Below are positions 46,759 through 58,139 of a stretch of DNA of 64,000 nucleotides, piece by piece (position 1 is the stretch's first letter; every line of letters begins with the position of its first letter). Source of the stretch: Glandiceps talaboti. Lineage: Eukaryota > Hemichordata > Enteropneusta > Spengelidae. Both the position numbers and the translations under genes were made by a program. The notes beneath the pieces were generated by a model. That model was not told the DNA's origin. It did no database searches and saw nothing but the letters and a program-made list of their open reading frames with translations. Location: assembly GCF_964340395.1 (NCBI RefSeq), contig NC_135552.1, positions 10,003,194 to 10,067,193 of the forward strand, in the 5' to 3' direction.

Positions 46759-48455
46759 ATGATAATTACACTAGTGTGTATCTTTACTCTGTTTATGTAC
46801 CGTTATTTTGCCGCCAAGAAGCCTGAGCCACCATCTACTGACGACACTAAGATCGACTACAGGTAAACAGAATATTAATATTCTTCAGTGCTATTTTCTG
46901 TGTATTTATTATCTATGTATGTTTACTTGTTAGCGTTGCAAAGTTTATGATCTTCCGATTTTGGAACATTTTAATTCTAAAGTTTATTGCACTTTCGATA
47001 TTTTTTTCATCTCAGTACTTTGTACGACGAACAATGTGTTGCTTATCCAGAGGCCAACATCTGTAGTGTAGGCGACAAAACGTATAACCCGCCAAAAAAG
47101 AAACGTAGAAGAAAAAGAAAACCGACCGTGGTCAAAAGTATGTCCACAGTAGGTATACAAACCGGAGAGGCTCGTCTTGGTACACGCGAAATCAGCGTGC
47201 AGACGGAAAATCTGGAGACGAAAACAGTCGGCATACAAACTGCATCCTCAAGTTTGCAGACAATTGCCACCCAGACTTCACCAAAGGGAACTGCTACAGT
47301 ATCAGTACAATCTAAGCCATCAACAAAGACCATCGGAACCCAAATATGTGGTACGCCACTGATCACCGTGTCACCTAAGTCCACTGGAAGTACTGCTACA
47401 CAAACAGAAACAGATGAGAAACGGTTCAAGGGTGCATTGGTACAAACAGATGAAATGAATAATAAACTTGCAGTAAGTATACGATAATAGAAAAATAACG
47501 ACATTGTACTTTAAAAAAAATGAAATTTGTATTTTGATGAACAAATGACGTCTAGACCACTAATCACGTACACACATGACGTAATTGTGTTGGTATATGA
47601 AGTTGTGTGTCTTTAATACACTGTAGGAGATTAAAACCAAATGTTTGAATCCCACCATCTTAGATTAGTGTTATCTGTAATCAGTCGAGTTGATTCTGAT
47701 AAATAACGCCATTCTTTACTTCAGGAAGTTCAGGGTCAATTTTTTTTGTCTCGGATAAAGCCACGCAGTTGTTGTTACACAAAATTCACATTTGTGTGTA
47801 TTATATACATTACTGTTTTTTCTTTTCTAAACTAAATTTGAAAAGTTGTCAGAAGCTCTTTTAAACTAAGGTTTACAATAAGATACCCTTGATTTATAAA
47901 TTTCTCTGATACCTGATAAAATGTCGTTTTATCATTTTATAAAAGTATTTAATTTTTGTGCTATATATTGACGTTTGACATTGGCAGGATGACGTCATAG
48001 AACATGGACCACGCGGAAACATGTCCAGAAAGACGAGCGTCAAAGAGAGGATCAGGTTCTTTGAAGGTATCACCACAGCCTTTCAAAATTATGAAGAAAG
48101 GGTGAACGAACTGGACTGTTATCTGACATCAGTAACACACAAAAGAGCTAAGAAAACAACAACAAAGGCAGCTGCACCAGCTGATCATGAAGCCACAGAA
48201 CAAGCTCAAGCCGTATGTAGAGTTGTGCCTGAAAAGGCAATTGTGCAAGACGGCATCCAATTCTTTGTAGCTGTCGCCGAATTCGAAGCTTTCCAAACTT
48301 GTGAAGAAAGAATGGACGAACAAGACAAATACCTGGCAGCAATGACATACAAGAATGCCAAGAAAACAACAAACGCAAAATCTGCTGAAAATTTCACAAC
48401 AAAATTACGCAGACGGTTTACAAGTCTCCCATTCTTGGTTAAAAGCAAAAAATGA
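46759..48455 (+). CDS. unrecognised membrane-anchored protein with eight LC8-type QT motifs (3 exons, 342 aa)
   Basis: Exons 46759-46862, 47016-47472, 47988-48455. Phases close (1029 nt), the start has a good context (caccATGa), and AATAAA follows at 48,569. Residues 2-18 form a hydrophobic helix, probably a signal anchor. Residues 62-70 are KKKRRRKRK. Residues 78-180 are low-complexity with eight motifs: TVGIQT, EISVQT, TVGIQT, TIATQT, TVSVQS, TIGTQI, STATQT and GALVQT. Their Gln spacing is 14, 12, 12, 12, 11, 20 and 14. This fits dynein light chain LC8 (DYNLL) binding sites (x-[TIV]-Q-[TV]). Residues ~205-330 hold two copies of a ~40-residue predicted helix unit (AFQxxEERxxExDxYL...AKKTT). 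I do not recognise the family. LC8 binding is inference. The codon-phase-compatible introns and promoter argue it is a real gene. Confidence 0.8.
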
Positions 48456-48564
48456 CACTTCTAGATTCCTCCTACTGGGAAAGGATGGTGATGTCGACTA
48501 CACTGAATATTAAAAGCTGAAACTGACACAATGCTCATTCCTGTATGTTTGTTAAACTTTACTA

Positions 48565-48580
48565 TACAAATAAAAAACAA
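48565..48580 (+). terminator. poly(A) signal of the LC8-motif gene
   Basis: AATAAA at 48,569-48,574, 114 bp after the stop codon. Confidence 0.6.
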
Positions 48581-48822
48581 TGATATTATGACGACCATTT
48601 GTTATTTTTCATTTTTGACTGCAGTACTGAAGGAATTACTAATATAGCACTTTGAGAATGTTTAGTTCAGTGGATGAGGTATTAAACTGATACACAATAC
48701 TGTAATGGCAGTGCAGGACGTATGATATTGACGGCATCAGCGAGATTGTTGGACAAAATAACGTAACTAGGCGTGGCGACTATGTCAAATATATTCATGC
48801 ACACTACAAATTTGTAAATTAC

Positions 48823-49095
48823 ATGTATGTGTTCACGTGTACAACGGGGTCTACAGCACTGTGTATACTCTCGATCTATATTGTTATCTTGTACCAGCAC
48901 ACGCGACTTGATATGTTAGGACGATATCGATACTTCCACCTTTCCCCCGAAATCTTTTTTGCAAGCTGTAAGGAAATACGAGTGATGAACCCTTCGGTTA
49001 GCAGAAAATATTGGAGAATAATGCCTCCTCAAGCGTACGTTGTTTATGAAAAGTCGGGAACGTTTTACTACGGGATAATACAGGAAAAAATCTGA
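48823..49095 (+). CDS. small ORF, hypothetical (90 aa)
   Basis: One hydrophobic segment (about residues 9-24, ALCILSIYIVILY) followed by a basic, aromatic-rich tail (RKYWRIMPPQAYVVYEKSG). I see no family, promoter or splice sites. It may be an exon of something or chance; it is immediately followed by a LINE relic. Confidence 0.2.
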   Translation: MYVFTCTTGSTALCILSIYIVILYQHTRLDMLGRYRYFHLSPEIFFASCKEIRVMNPSVSRKYWRIMPPQAYVVYEKSGTFYYGIIQEKI

Positions 49096-49123
49096 TACTA
49101 GGCTTTTCAGTCTCTAAATCAGA

Positions 49124-49400
49124 TTATTGTCAGCCATATACAGCGCTGAGTGTGTATTAAAGTCTAAAGTTGATGGTTGAGAGTCAATGTCAAACTTGTA
49201 TGGTAAGTTTTTCCAAAGTTTATCAAGTCGTCGCTCAAAGGACTGAACACTTGGTGCAGAGACCACTGACTGTGGCAAACTTCTGTTCACAAAGTAATAC
49301 TTTCGTATGTCAAGCCTTGTATGTTCCTTGAAAAGTTTGTACTTTGCCCTCTAGTTGTATCGACATTAAACTTAATAAAATCAGTTACGCTTGGGTCATA
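49124..49400 (-). mobile_element. LINE reverse-transcriptase C-terminal relic, frameshifted
   Basis: On the minus strand one frame reads RKYYFVNRSLPQSVVSAPSV, then QSFERRLDKLWKN and PYKFDIDSQPSTL, ending at a stop near 49,095-49,125. This is the conserved C-terminus of non-LTR retrotransposon proteins ([RK]..FF.NR....WN.LP.SVV.A.SV..FK.RLD..W). Just upstream a different frame carries FIKFNVDTTRGQ and NIQGLTYE, so a frameshift has broken it. Degenerate fragment. Confidence 0.85.
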
Positions 49401-49419
49401 TTTCTTTTAAATTGATGCA

Positions 49420-50640
49420 ATTAGATACCCAGTAGGGCAGAGGTTGCAATGTGAATGCTTTAATTATATGCGCTTACAGAGGGATACACATAGAGATATA
49501 TAAGGTTATGTACCACACAATTGCAAATGGACCACTTTCTCACGAAGAAATCCCTCAACCCGATGGCGGTACTATGCCATTGGCAAAAGTAATGTTAGCC
49601 TTCGAATACTTTGAAATATGTCACCATCAGAGTAGGTCGCCTTAAAGTATGTATAGCTCCTAACCCCCCAACCCACCCCGCGTGCTTCTAGTGATATATA
49701 TAGTATGACAAAGAGTGATAGATTAATTCACTTGACTTGAGTTTATTACACCAACCATAATTTCTCAATATAACATTGCTGGCAGAGAGAATGTGACTGT
49801 CTATACTCTGCCCATAATATGATGTCATATGACTAGAAAACAAAGCTATAACTAAAACAGCTGCGTTGCAGGCAAAGTATATAGTGTTACATGGGTTGAA
49901 AATGTATGGATAATCCAAAAACGGTTTGAGTAGATATATATATTGTTATCAACACTTAGTGAATTAATAAATTATTACTTTAATGAATTATTTCATTAAT
50001 AAAACACCACTTGAGGTGTATCGTTGTCATATGAAAGTAGAATGCATCTCCGAGATAAAGTTCTTCAAATCTTTCTAAATTTAGCCATGCATATGAAAGC
50101 TTTGTTCCGTATGTTTATGATATGGTTATATATAGTTATGTCCAGATATTAGTGTTCTAGTGAACAAATCGTCTGCATGCATGGCGTTCACCTCGATCAT
50201 AAATACTTGTTTTTTTCTTTGTCCCTAAACACCCATCGTGAAACTTCTATATTCTAAAGTTTCTTTGAAACAATAGAAAAATTTAATTAATGATGATGTA
50301 CGATAAAGAATTGTCAACCGCCATCTTAAAAGGCATTAAAATATTCACAAAGTCCATCATTCAAAACCTAAACTCAACATTATTTGATTTGTATTAGGCA
50401 AATCGACAAGTTGTGTCCCATGACACAGTCCTTCCACTGCTATTCTGAATAACAATCTTCATCTGGTTTATATAGGAAGAAATATGGTGTTATTTCAGTC
50501 CGCGAAAAACAAAGTGGTGGCTAGTGTTTCAAGCCATGGCGTGTCCTCTGTATAAAGGCAACAGCAGCAAGTGAATAAGTCATCTGGTTTAGTCCGATAC
50601 AAAGTCATCAGTAAACAGTTTGTGATATCAAATCTTGATA
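49420..50640. other. intergenic, no gene seen; SINE scrap
   Basis: 49,440-49,482 repeats a part of the SINE at 19,118 ('ggttgcaatgtgaatgcttt...gcttacagagg'). The rest is AT-rich unique sequence. Confidence 0.4.
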
Positions 50641-50653
50641 TCACAAAAGTAAG

Positions 50654-51325
50654 TTATTCAAATGCGAATAGTTTATCAGATGCAGTAACAATGATTCTAT
50701 TGTGGACTTCATCGGGAATATAGGCAATACCGATTGGTTCTTCCAACGATTCACCATATATACAACATATGAATCTTCCCATCCTGTCAAATTTCTGAAT
50801 TCTGTTGTTTCCATGATCACAAACAAACACAAAATCACTCTTATCTACAGCGATTCCTAATGGACGAATCAACTGACCTTCATCCTGCCCTTTTGTGCCG
50901 AATGAAAACACAAATTCACCATCACTACTGAAAACCTGGATGCGATGCTTGTTTTTCTCTGTAACATACACAGTGCCCTCACTATTAATGGCTATTCCAC
51001 GGGGGCTATCAAGTTGGATTCTTGGGGAGTCTTTATCCCTAAAAGACTGCAGGAACTTCCCATCCCCTACTGTGAACATGTCTATGGTACCATACCCCTG
51101 ATTGACAACATAAGCTACTCCTAAAGAATCATTAATTGCAATATCAAAAGGAAGATTGAATTTACCCTGGAAACATCTCACAAGTTTCCCTTTTGCGTTA
51201 CAAACATACACTTGATTATTTGCAGCATCAGTAATGAAATACTTATTATCTTTCGAAATCGCGACACCTTTCACTGCACCAAATGCTGCATATTCAGTAC
51301 TATGCGAACAAGCATATGTCAGCAA
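50654..51325 (-). CDS. NHL-repeat beta-propeller fragment (TRIM2/3-like C-terminus), partial
   Basis: About 220 codons with five NHL blades: GVAISKDNKYFITDAANNQV, FDIAINDSLGVAYVVNQGYG, RGIAINSEGTVYVTEKNKHR, LGIAVDKSDFVFVCDHGNNR and IGIAYIPDEVHNRIIVTASD, ending LFAFE and stop. NHL propellers bind RNA or proteins; in animals they most often close TRIM-NHL ubiquitin ligases, which are greatly expanded in several invertebrates. There is no ATG at the start (the frame opens with TTG) and no RING, B-box or coiled coil upstream in the window. It is therefore either the last exon of a gene whose 5' part is lost or distant, or a pseudogene. The frame itself is undamaged. A weak acceptor (atatgcag) precedes the first blade. 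Confidence 0.75.
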   Translation of the reverse strand: MLTYACSHSTEYAAFGAVKGVAISKDNKYFITDAANNQVYVCNAKGKLVRCFQGKFNLPFDIAINDSLGVAYVVNQGYGTIDMFTVGDGKFLQSFRDKDSPRIQLDSPRGIAINSEGTVYVTEKNKHRIQVFSSDGEFVFSFGTKGQDEGQLIRPLGIAVDKSDFVFVCDHGNNRIQKFDRMGRFICCIYGESLEEPIGIAYIPDEVHNRIIVTASDKLFAFE

Positions 51326-51369
51326 TACTTTATGTATGCCAGAAGTATGCTGAAATATTCTTATATCTC

Positions 51370-51780
51370 TGTATGCTTACGTATGCCAGTGTGAATATTA
51401 CGGAATATTTCGGAATATTGCATATGCGTAGTATTTTAAAGTGAATATGTTGGGTAAATTGACATACATATTCATTCTCGTATTCCCTAAAGTATTTTGC
51501 AAAGAATATTTAGGCAAACCCAATATGGAAGCCTGAATACGCTGGAATAGTATTATGAATAAGAATATGTTTGTATAACTCATACATATTCTTGTTCGGG
51601 ATATTTATGTGTGGGAGTGCAAACATTCATGAGTATATGTCCCCTGTTACGAACAATATGTCCAGACGTATTATTAATAAGAATATGTCATTTATGACTC
51701 ATGCACATTCTTGTTCGAGAAGATCATACTGACATTCATATGTGTGTATGTAACAGAGAATACCTATTACATATCCGATA
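51370..51780. repeat. duplicated hairpin block
   Basis: Two ~119-bp-spaced copies share 'gtattatXaataagaatatgt...tcat(a/g)ca(t/c)attcttgttcg' (about 51,549 and 51,668). Each is itself self-complementary around 'aagaatatg...catattctt'. Upstream sequence has further 'gaatatt' variants. Confidence 0.6.
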
Positions 51781-51881
51781 TGATACTCTGAACATTGCAG
51801 AATTTGTATTGAATCAAATATAGGTATAAAAACTAATTGGCTCATATACCTCACCAGTTTTTTCATAGGTCACGTGTAGCA

Positions 51882-52133
51882 TTACATCACATTATTGTCC
51901 GGATTGTCTAAGGTTTTTGGTAATGGCAACCACTTAAAGCGAACACATTTGTGTTGGTTGTCCAAGTGGCAACTGTGTATACAGTCTCGGTTACTAAGAC
52001 TATCCACCACCAGTCTACCCCGGCCAACAAGCGATCCATCAGTGGTGAGCTGAATAGCCGAGAGTAAGTGGAAAACAAAAATGAATTCAAATGAAATGAT
52101 CGCAATTATTTTTCTTATAAACAGCGCCACCAA
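51882..52133 (-). CDS. small ORF with hydrophobic N-terminus, hypothetical (83 aa)
   Basis: The N-terminal part (IIAIISFEFIFVFHLLSA) could be a signal peptide. It is followed by DCIHSCHLDNQHKCVRFKW, whose Cys spacing is loosely like a PAN/apple module. Too short and unsupported by promoter or splice sites to be sure; may be a fragment. Confidence 0.2.
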   Translation of the reverse strand: MVALFIRKIIAIISFEFIFVFHLLSAIQLTTDGSLVGRGRLVVDSLSNRDCIHSCHLDNQHKCVRFKWLPLPKTLDNPDNNVM

Positions 52134-52456
52134 CGACTGTATGATAAAATCCCAAAGAAATTCAATGAAATCAAGAAAACATTTCTCCTAGTGTAGCGCC
52201 CTCTAGTAATGACTTCAGAAAATAATGTTAGTCCCCTTTCCACATGTTCATTTTTTTATCTTTTAAAATGGACATTTGGTGTCAATATAAGTGATGATTT
52301 ACGCCATATAGTCTACATTTACCAGACAGCGTCACTCTACGGACACGATCCCAATAGATATTGAGTGCATCACTGTACCTACATGCATACGACCACGAAT
52401 AGAACTCACGTTATTTTGAAAAAACGATTTCCTGATGAATGTTACACACAAAAAAG

Positions 52457-52560
52457 TAGACTGTAAGATACGTCGTGACGTTCTGCCCTTACCGACCTCC
52501 TCTCAAGGAGGGTTTGGCCGATGTGTGAGGGCGTCCCGTCACGGCGTACCTTACAGACTA
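52457..52560. mobile_element. 104-bp MITE with ~24-bp TIRs
   Basis: Left end TAGACTGTAAGATACGTCGT and right end (reverse complement) TAGTCTGTAAGGTACGCCGT pair with few mismatches. A second inner hairpin (gacctcctc/gaggagg) lies in the middle. Same family as 20,562-20,692. Confidence 0.85.
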
Positions 52561-52779
52561 ACAAAAAAGCTGTCGACATAACAAACAGAAGTAGACTGGA
52601 AGTATAGGATACAAGTAAAAACAGAAGCATTGTTTTGATTACTTATTTAATACTTGCATTCTCTATACTGCAACCTGTGAGATAAAAGAAATTAACGGGA
52701 ATGCTGAACTCATGCAAGCGCGACATTGCACAAAATTTCATGACCGGATTATCGATAAAGGTCAAATATTTACGATGGT

Positions 52780-53190
52780 TACAGAAAATCTTGTCGGGAA
52801 ATACCCTCTATCTTCTGTGTAGTCTAAGTTTTTAACAATATTAGATTTTTAGATGATACTATCGGATAAAAACTCTTTGTCGTGGAAGGCCAGACCTCAA
52901 CCTCAAATCTGTGTAAGTCATTCAAAGGGTTCGATTTTTAGACGATACTGTCGAATAAAAACGCTTTGTCGGTCGGGAAAAGCCCGCCCTCATCTGAGTA
53001 GTCAGTCAAAAAGATATTCAAAGTGTTAGATATTTAGCTGATATTGTCGATAATATTAGATAGAAACGCTTCGTTGTGGGAAGCCCTCTCTCAATATCTT
53101 TAAGTTTTTTATTAAATGTCCGATTTTAGATTGTTATCATATAAAAATCTCTTTGTCGGGGAAGGCTCTCCCTAATCTTTTATTCAAAAT
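52780..53190. repeat. four diverged ~100-bp tandem repeats
   Basis: Each has 'gattttta(g)a..gata.t.tcg.ataaaaac.ctttgtcg...ggaa..ccc'. The copies start near 52,840, 52,930, 53,025 and 53,118 and are strongly diverged. Confidence 0.6.
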
Positions 53191-53865
53191 GTTAAACTTT
53201 CAGACGAATATAGATATTATCGCAGAAAGTCAAAAAGTGCAATGTTGTAGCTTCAAATTTCGTAATTGTGTCTTTGTGAATATACAAATAGCAATGTGTA
53301 TATCATTGTAAATAAAAATAGCAATGTGTTACATATATGGTTGTAACAAGGACGACATATACATTTTATTTATGACAAGCAAAACTGTTCTAATAACTCA
53401 ATTTTTTTTTATAAAATGTTGACAAATCAAAGAGGAACACTAGGGCCAGGCAACAATAGTGTTCGTTTGATGGACATATTTTAGAGCAACTGTAATGGTG
53501 AAAATATAGAAATTATATCCATCTGTAACAACTATTAAGATCTATCACGAAAGTTCGTAGTGTGCATACTAACAATACACAATGTACATTGTGTGCATGA
53601 CATATATAAGCCGATATTCGGTTAGCAGAATGGACGTCAATGTGATTAGCTTGTGTGTGACACAGACATTGGTTAAACAAGAGAAAATAGAGAATTCAAT
53701 GTTTATTCCATCTCGTCTTCGTCGTTCATCTACACTTTGGAACTGTTGTCAAGGTCTATGACCGTTGCTTATGCATTTTCACCTAGTTCCCTTATGAGTA
53801 ACATCTCCATGCTCCTCAAGGTCTATAATAAAGAGAAAACAATAAAGGGTGATTGCTAAAATGAA

Positions 53866-54055
53866 TATGATATGTAAATAAGATGGCAATCTTTTGTATA
53901 TCAAAACATTTGGTATTGACTAGTGCTTAAATTAATACGACATGTAAATAAGATGGCATTCTCTTGTTTATCAAGACATTTGGTATTGACCCGTGCTTGA
54001 TATGTAAATAAGGTGGCAATCTTTTGTATATCAAGACATTTGGTATTGACCAGTT
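53866..54055. repeat. three tandem ~63-bp repeats
   Basis: 'tatgtaaataagatggcaat' with 'cttttgtatatcaagacatt' and 'tggtattgac' occurs at about 53,870, 53,940 and 53,999, with only a few differences. Confidence 0.85.
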
Positions 54056-54490
54056 AAATATAAACTGTTTCAAGTCGAATTGAAAACCATTATGTAACGA
54101 ATGGTTGTATTAGCGGAAAAGAATGTTTTTAAGCTTTTGACAATTTGAGGAGATGTGCATTGTTCTCAAATCCAGTTGTAGAACAAATGTACTTCTCTAT
54201 TTTTCTCTTCAGAGTATATTTATACAAGGACTGTAGCAATGTGTGCTATCCACTGGACTGACCTTGAATGTATGTTAGCTCTCTGGAGATATATTCCGCA
54301 CAGGCACAGTAACATTACCCCATACATTATTAATAGAACCAAGAGATCACTACATTGAAACACACTCATACTGACAGTTAACCTATTCGTGGAGGTCACA
54401 TATTTGATGCAAATTGCCACTTCAAATAACTACATATACTATGAGGTATGGTAGAATAGAACAACATTATGTGTCTAACAAATACTACCT

Positions 54491-54547
54491 GACACTTGGT
54501 TAAAATTGATGATGGTGATCTGTCAACAGCTTATGTCTGACACAGAC
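54491..54547. repeat. single outlying copy of the ~61-bp satellite
   Basis: 'acttggttaaaattgatgat', 'ctgtcaacagcttatgtctg' and 'acacagac' match the array at 57,115-58,060. It directly abuts the left edge of the 94/188-bp array. Confidence 0.8.
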
Positions 54548-57100
54548 ACACCACAAAACCCTCTACACTTTATATCCCTATACACAGTACATATTTTACA
54601 GGTCTGAGTTGTGTGGCCAAACTATTAGAGATTGCTGACCCTCACACCACAAAACCCTCTTTACTTTTATCCCTACACAGTACATATTTAAAAGGTCTGA
54701 GTTGTGTGGCCATCCTCATAGAGATTGCTGACCGTCACACCACAGTACCGCTACACTAAATTATCCCTACACAGTACATATTTAAATGTTCTGAGTTGTG
54801 TGGCCAAACTATTAGAGATTGCTGACCCTCACACCACAAAACCCTCTTTACTTTTTATCCCTTCGCAGTACATATTTAAAAGGTCTGAGTTGTGTGGCCA
54901 TCCTCATAGAGATTGTTGACCCTCACACCACAGTACCTCTACACTAAATTATTCCTACACATTACATATTTTACAGGTCTGAGTTGTGTGGCCAAACTAT
55001 TAGAGATTGCTGACCCTCACACCACAAAACCCTCTTTACTTTTTATCCCTACACAGTACATATTTAAAAGGTCTGAGTTATGTGGCCATCCTCATAGAGA
55101 TTGCTGACCGTCACACCACAGTACCGCTACACTAAATTATCCCTACACAGTACATATTTAAATGTTCTGAGTTGTGTGGCCAAACTATTAGAGATTGCTG
55201 ACCCTCACACCACAAAACCCTCTTTACGTTTTATCCCTTCGCAGTACATATTTAAAAGGTCTGAGTTGTGTGGCCATCCTCATAGAGATTGTTGACCGTC
55301 ACACCACAGTACCGCTACACTAAATTATCCCTACACAGTACATATTTAAATGTTCTGAGTTGTGTGGCCAAACTATTAGAGATTGCTGACCCTCACGCCA
55401 CAAAACCCTCTTTACTTTTTATCCCTACACAGTACATGTTTAAAAGGTGTGAGTTGTGTAGCCATCCTCATAGAGATTGCTGACCGTCACACCACAGTAC
55501 CTATACACTAAATTATCCCTACACAGTACATATTTAAAAGGTCTGAGTTGTGTGGCCAAACTATTAGAGATTGCTGACCGTCACACCACAAAACCCTCTT
55601 TATTGTTTCTCCCTACACAGTACATGTTTTAAAGTTCTGAGTTGTGTGGCCATGGCATCCTCATAGAGATTGTTGACCGTCACACCACAGTACCTCTACA
55701 CTAAATTATTCCTATGCAGTACATACTTTAAAGTTCTGAGTTGTGTGGCCAAAGTATTAGAGATTGCTGACCCTCACACCACAAAACCCTCTTTACTTTT
55801 TATCCCTTCGCAGTACATATTTAAAAGTTCTGAGTTGTGTGGCCATGGCATCCTCATAGAGATTGTTGACCGTCACACCACAGTACCTCTACACTAAATT
55901 ATCCCTACACAGTACATATTTAAATGTTCTGAGTTGTGTGGCCATCCTCATAGAGATTGTTGACCGTCACACCACAGTACCTCTACACTAAATTATTCCT
56001 ACACATTACATATTTTACAGGTCTGAGTTGTGTGGCCAAACTATTAGAGATTGCTGACCCTCACACCACAAAACCCTCTTTACTTTTTATCCCTACACAG
56101 TACATATTTAAAAGGTCTGAGTTGTGTGGCCATCCTCATAGAGATTGCTGACCATCACACCACAGTACCGCTACACTAAATTATCCCTACACAGTACATA
56201 TTTAAATGTTCTGAGTTGTGTGGCCAAACTATTAGAGATTGCTGACCCTCACACCACAAAACCCTCTTTACTTTTTATCCCTACACAGTACATGTTTAAA
56301 AGGTGTGAGTTGTGTAGCCATCCTCATAGAGATTGCTGACCGTCACACCACAGTACCTATACACTAAATTATCCCTACACAGTACATATTTAAAAGGTCT
56401 GAGTTGTGTGGCCAAACTATTAGAGATTGCTGACCGTCACACCACAAAACCCTCTTTACTTTTTATCCCTACACAGTGCATATTTTAAAGTTGTGAGTTG
56501 TGTGGCCAAACTATTAGAGATTGCTGATATCGCGACCCTCACACCACAAAACCCTCTTTATTGTTTCTCCCTACACAGTACATGTTTTAAAGTTCTGAGT
56601 TGTGTGTCCATGGCATCCTCATAGAGATTGTTGACCGTCACACCACAGTACCTCTACACTAAATTATTCCTATGCAGTACATACTTTAAAGTTCTGAGTT
56701 GTGTGGCCAAAGTATTAGAGATTGCTGACCCTCACACCACAAAATCCTCTTTACTTTCTATCCCTACACAGTACATATTTAAAAGGTCTGAGTTGTGTGG
56801 CATCCTCATAGAGATTGCTGACCGTCACACCACAGTACCGCTACACTAAATTATCCCTACACAGTACCTATTTTAAAGTTCTGAGTTGTGTGGCCAAAGT
56901 ATTAGAGATTGCTGACCATCACACCACAAAACCCTCTTTACTTTCTATCCCTACATAGTACATATTTAAAAGGTCTGAGTTGTGTGGCCAAACTATTAGA
57001 GATTGCTGACCCTCACACCACAAAACCCTCTTTATTGATTCTCCCTACACAGTACATATTTAAAAGGTCTGAGTTGTGTGGCCATCCTCACAGAGGTGTT
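54548..57100. repeat. satellite A: 94-bp repeat in 188-bp dimers, ~27 half-units
   Basis: Two 94-bp half-units alternate. One reads 'ggccaaactattagagattg' and 'ccacaaaaccctctttac'; the other 'ggccatcctcatagagattg' and 'ccacagtacc(g/t)ctacactaaa'. Both share 'ctgagttgtgtggcca' and 'atccctacacagtacatatt'. The start of equivalent ORFs is spaced exactly 188 bp at 54,725, 54,913, 55,101 and 55,289. Some units are shifted or shortened near 55,650 and 56,530. 188 is not a multiple of three, so open frames here are not coding. Confidence 0.95.
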
Positions 57101-58065
57101 ACCTGTCTTAGATAAATGGATGGCAGTGGCAGTGATTTGTCACCAGCTTATGTCTGACACAGACTAGCTGAGACTTGGTTAAGATGGATGACATTGATTT
57201 GTCACCAGCTTATGTCTGACCCAGACTAGCTGAGACTTGGTTAAAATGGACGACAGTGATTTGTCACCAGCTTATGTCTGACACAGACTAGCTGAGACTT
57301 GGTTAAAATGGATGACAATGATTTCTCACAGCTTATGTCTGACACAGACTAGCAGGGACTTGGTTAAAATGGACGACATGCAGTGATTTGTCACCAGCTT
57401 ATGTCTGACACAGACTAGCTGAGACTTGGTTAAAATGGATGACATTGATTTGTTACAGCTTTTGTCTGACACAGACTAGCTGAGACTTGGTTAAAATGGA
57501 TGACAATGATTTGTCACCAGCTTATGTCTGACACAGACTAGCTGAGACTTGGTTAAAATGGATGACAGTGATTTGTCACCAGCTTATGTCTGACACAGAC
57601 TAGCTGAGACTTGGTTAAAATGGATGACAATGATTTGTCACAGCTTATGTCTGACACAGACTAGCAGGGACTTGGTTAAAATGGATGACAGTGATTTGTC
57701 ACCAGCTTATGTCTGACACAGACTAGCTGAGACTTGGTTAAAATGGATGCCAGTGAATTGTCACCAGCTTATGTCTGACACAGACTAGCTGAGACGTTGT
57801 TAAAATGGATGACAATGATTTGTCACAGCTTATGTCTGACACAGACTAGCAGGGACTTGGTTAAAATGGATGCCAGTGAATTGTCACCAGCTTATGTCTG
57901 ACACAGACTAGCTGAGACTTGGTTAAATGGATGACAGTGATTTGTCACCAGCTTATGTCTGGCACAGACTAGCTGAGACTTGGTTAAATGGATGACAGTG
58001 ATTTGTCACCAGCTTATGTCTGACACAGACTAGCTGAGACTTGGTTAAAGTGGATGACAGGATTT
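57101..58065. repeat. satellite B: ~61-bp repeat, about 15 copies
   Basis: Unit 'gacttggttaaaatggatga', 'cagtgatttgtcaccagctt', 'atgtctgacacagactagct'. Small indels vary unit length by one or two bases. Confidence 0.95.
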
Positions 58066-58139
58066 ATGGCAATCGCTGCATCAAAACGAAACGAATTGAA
58101 ACGAAACAAAAAATAAAAATTTAGGTGATTTTTATATGA

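Noticed and set aside
46987-47487. Single 166-aa ORF starting at 46,987
   Set aside because: The start lies in an intron. The splice acceptor at 47,015 and donor at 47,472 give a consistent three-exon model beginning at 46,759.
47043-47504. 153-aa minus-strand ORF
   Set aside because: Antisense shadow of exon 2 of the LC8-motif gene.
49451-49645. 64-aa plus-strand ORF
   Set aside because: Its first part is a SINE scrap shared with 19,300-19,335; no family resemblance.
54725-57115. Series of 64-73-codon plus-strand ORFs with nearly identical peptides
   Set aside because: They arise from the 188-bp satellite; 188 is not a multiple of three, so each ORF ends at the same place in every unit and there is no continuous protein.
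54548-58065. CRISPR array
   Set aside because: Regular repeats but no unique spacers; units are contiguous tandem copies and the genome is animal.
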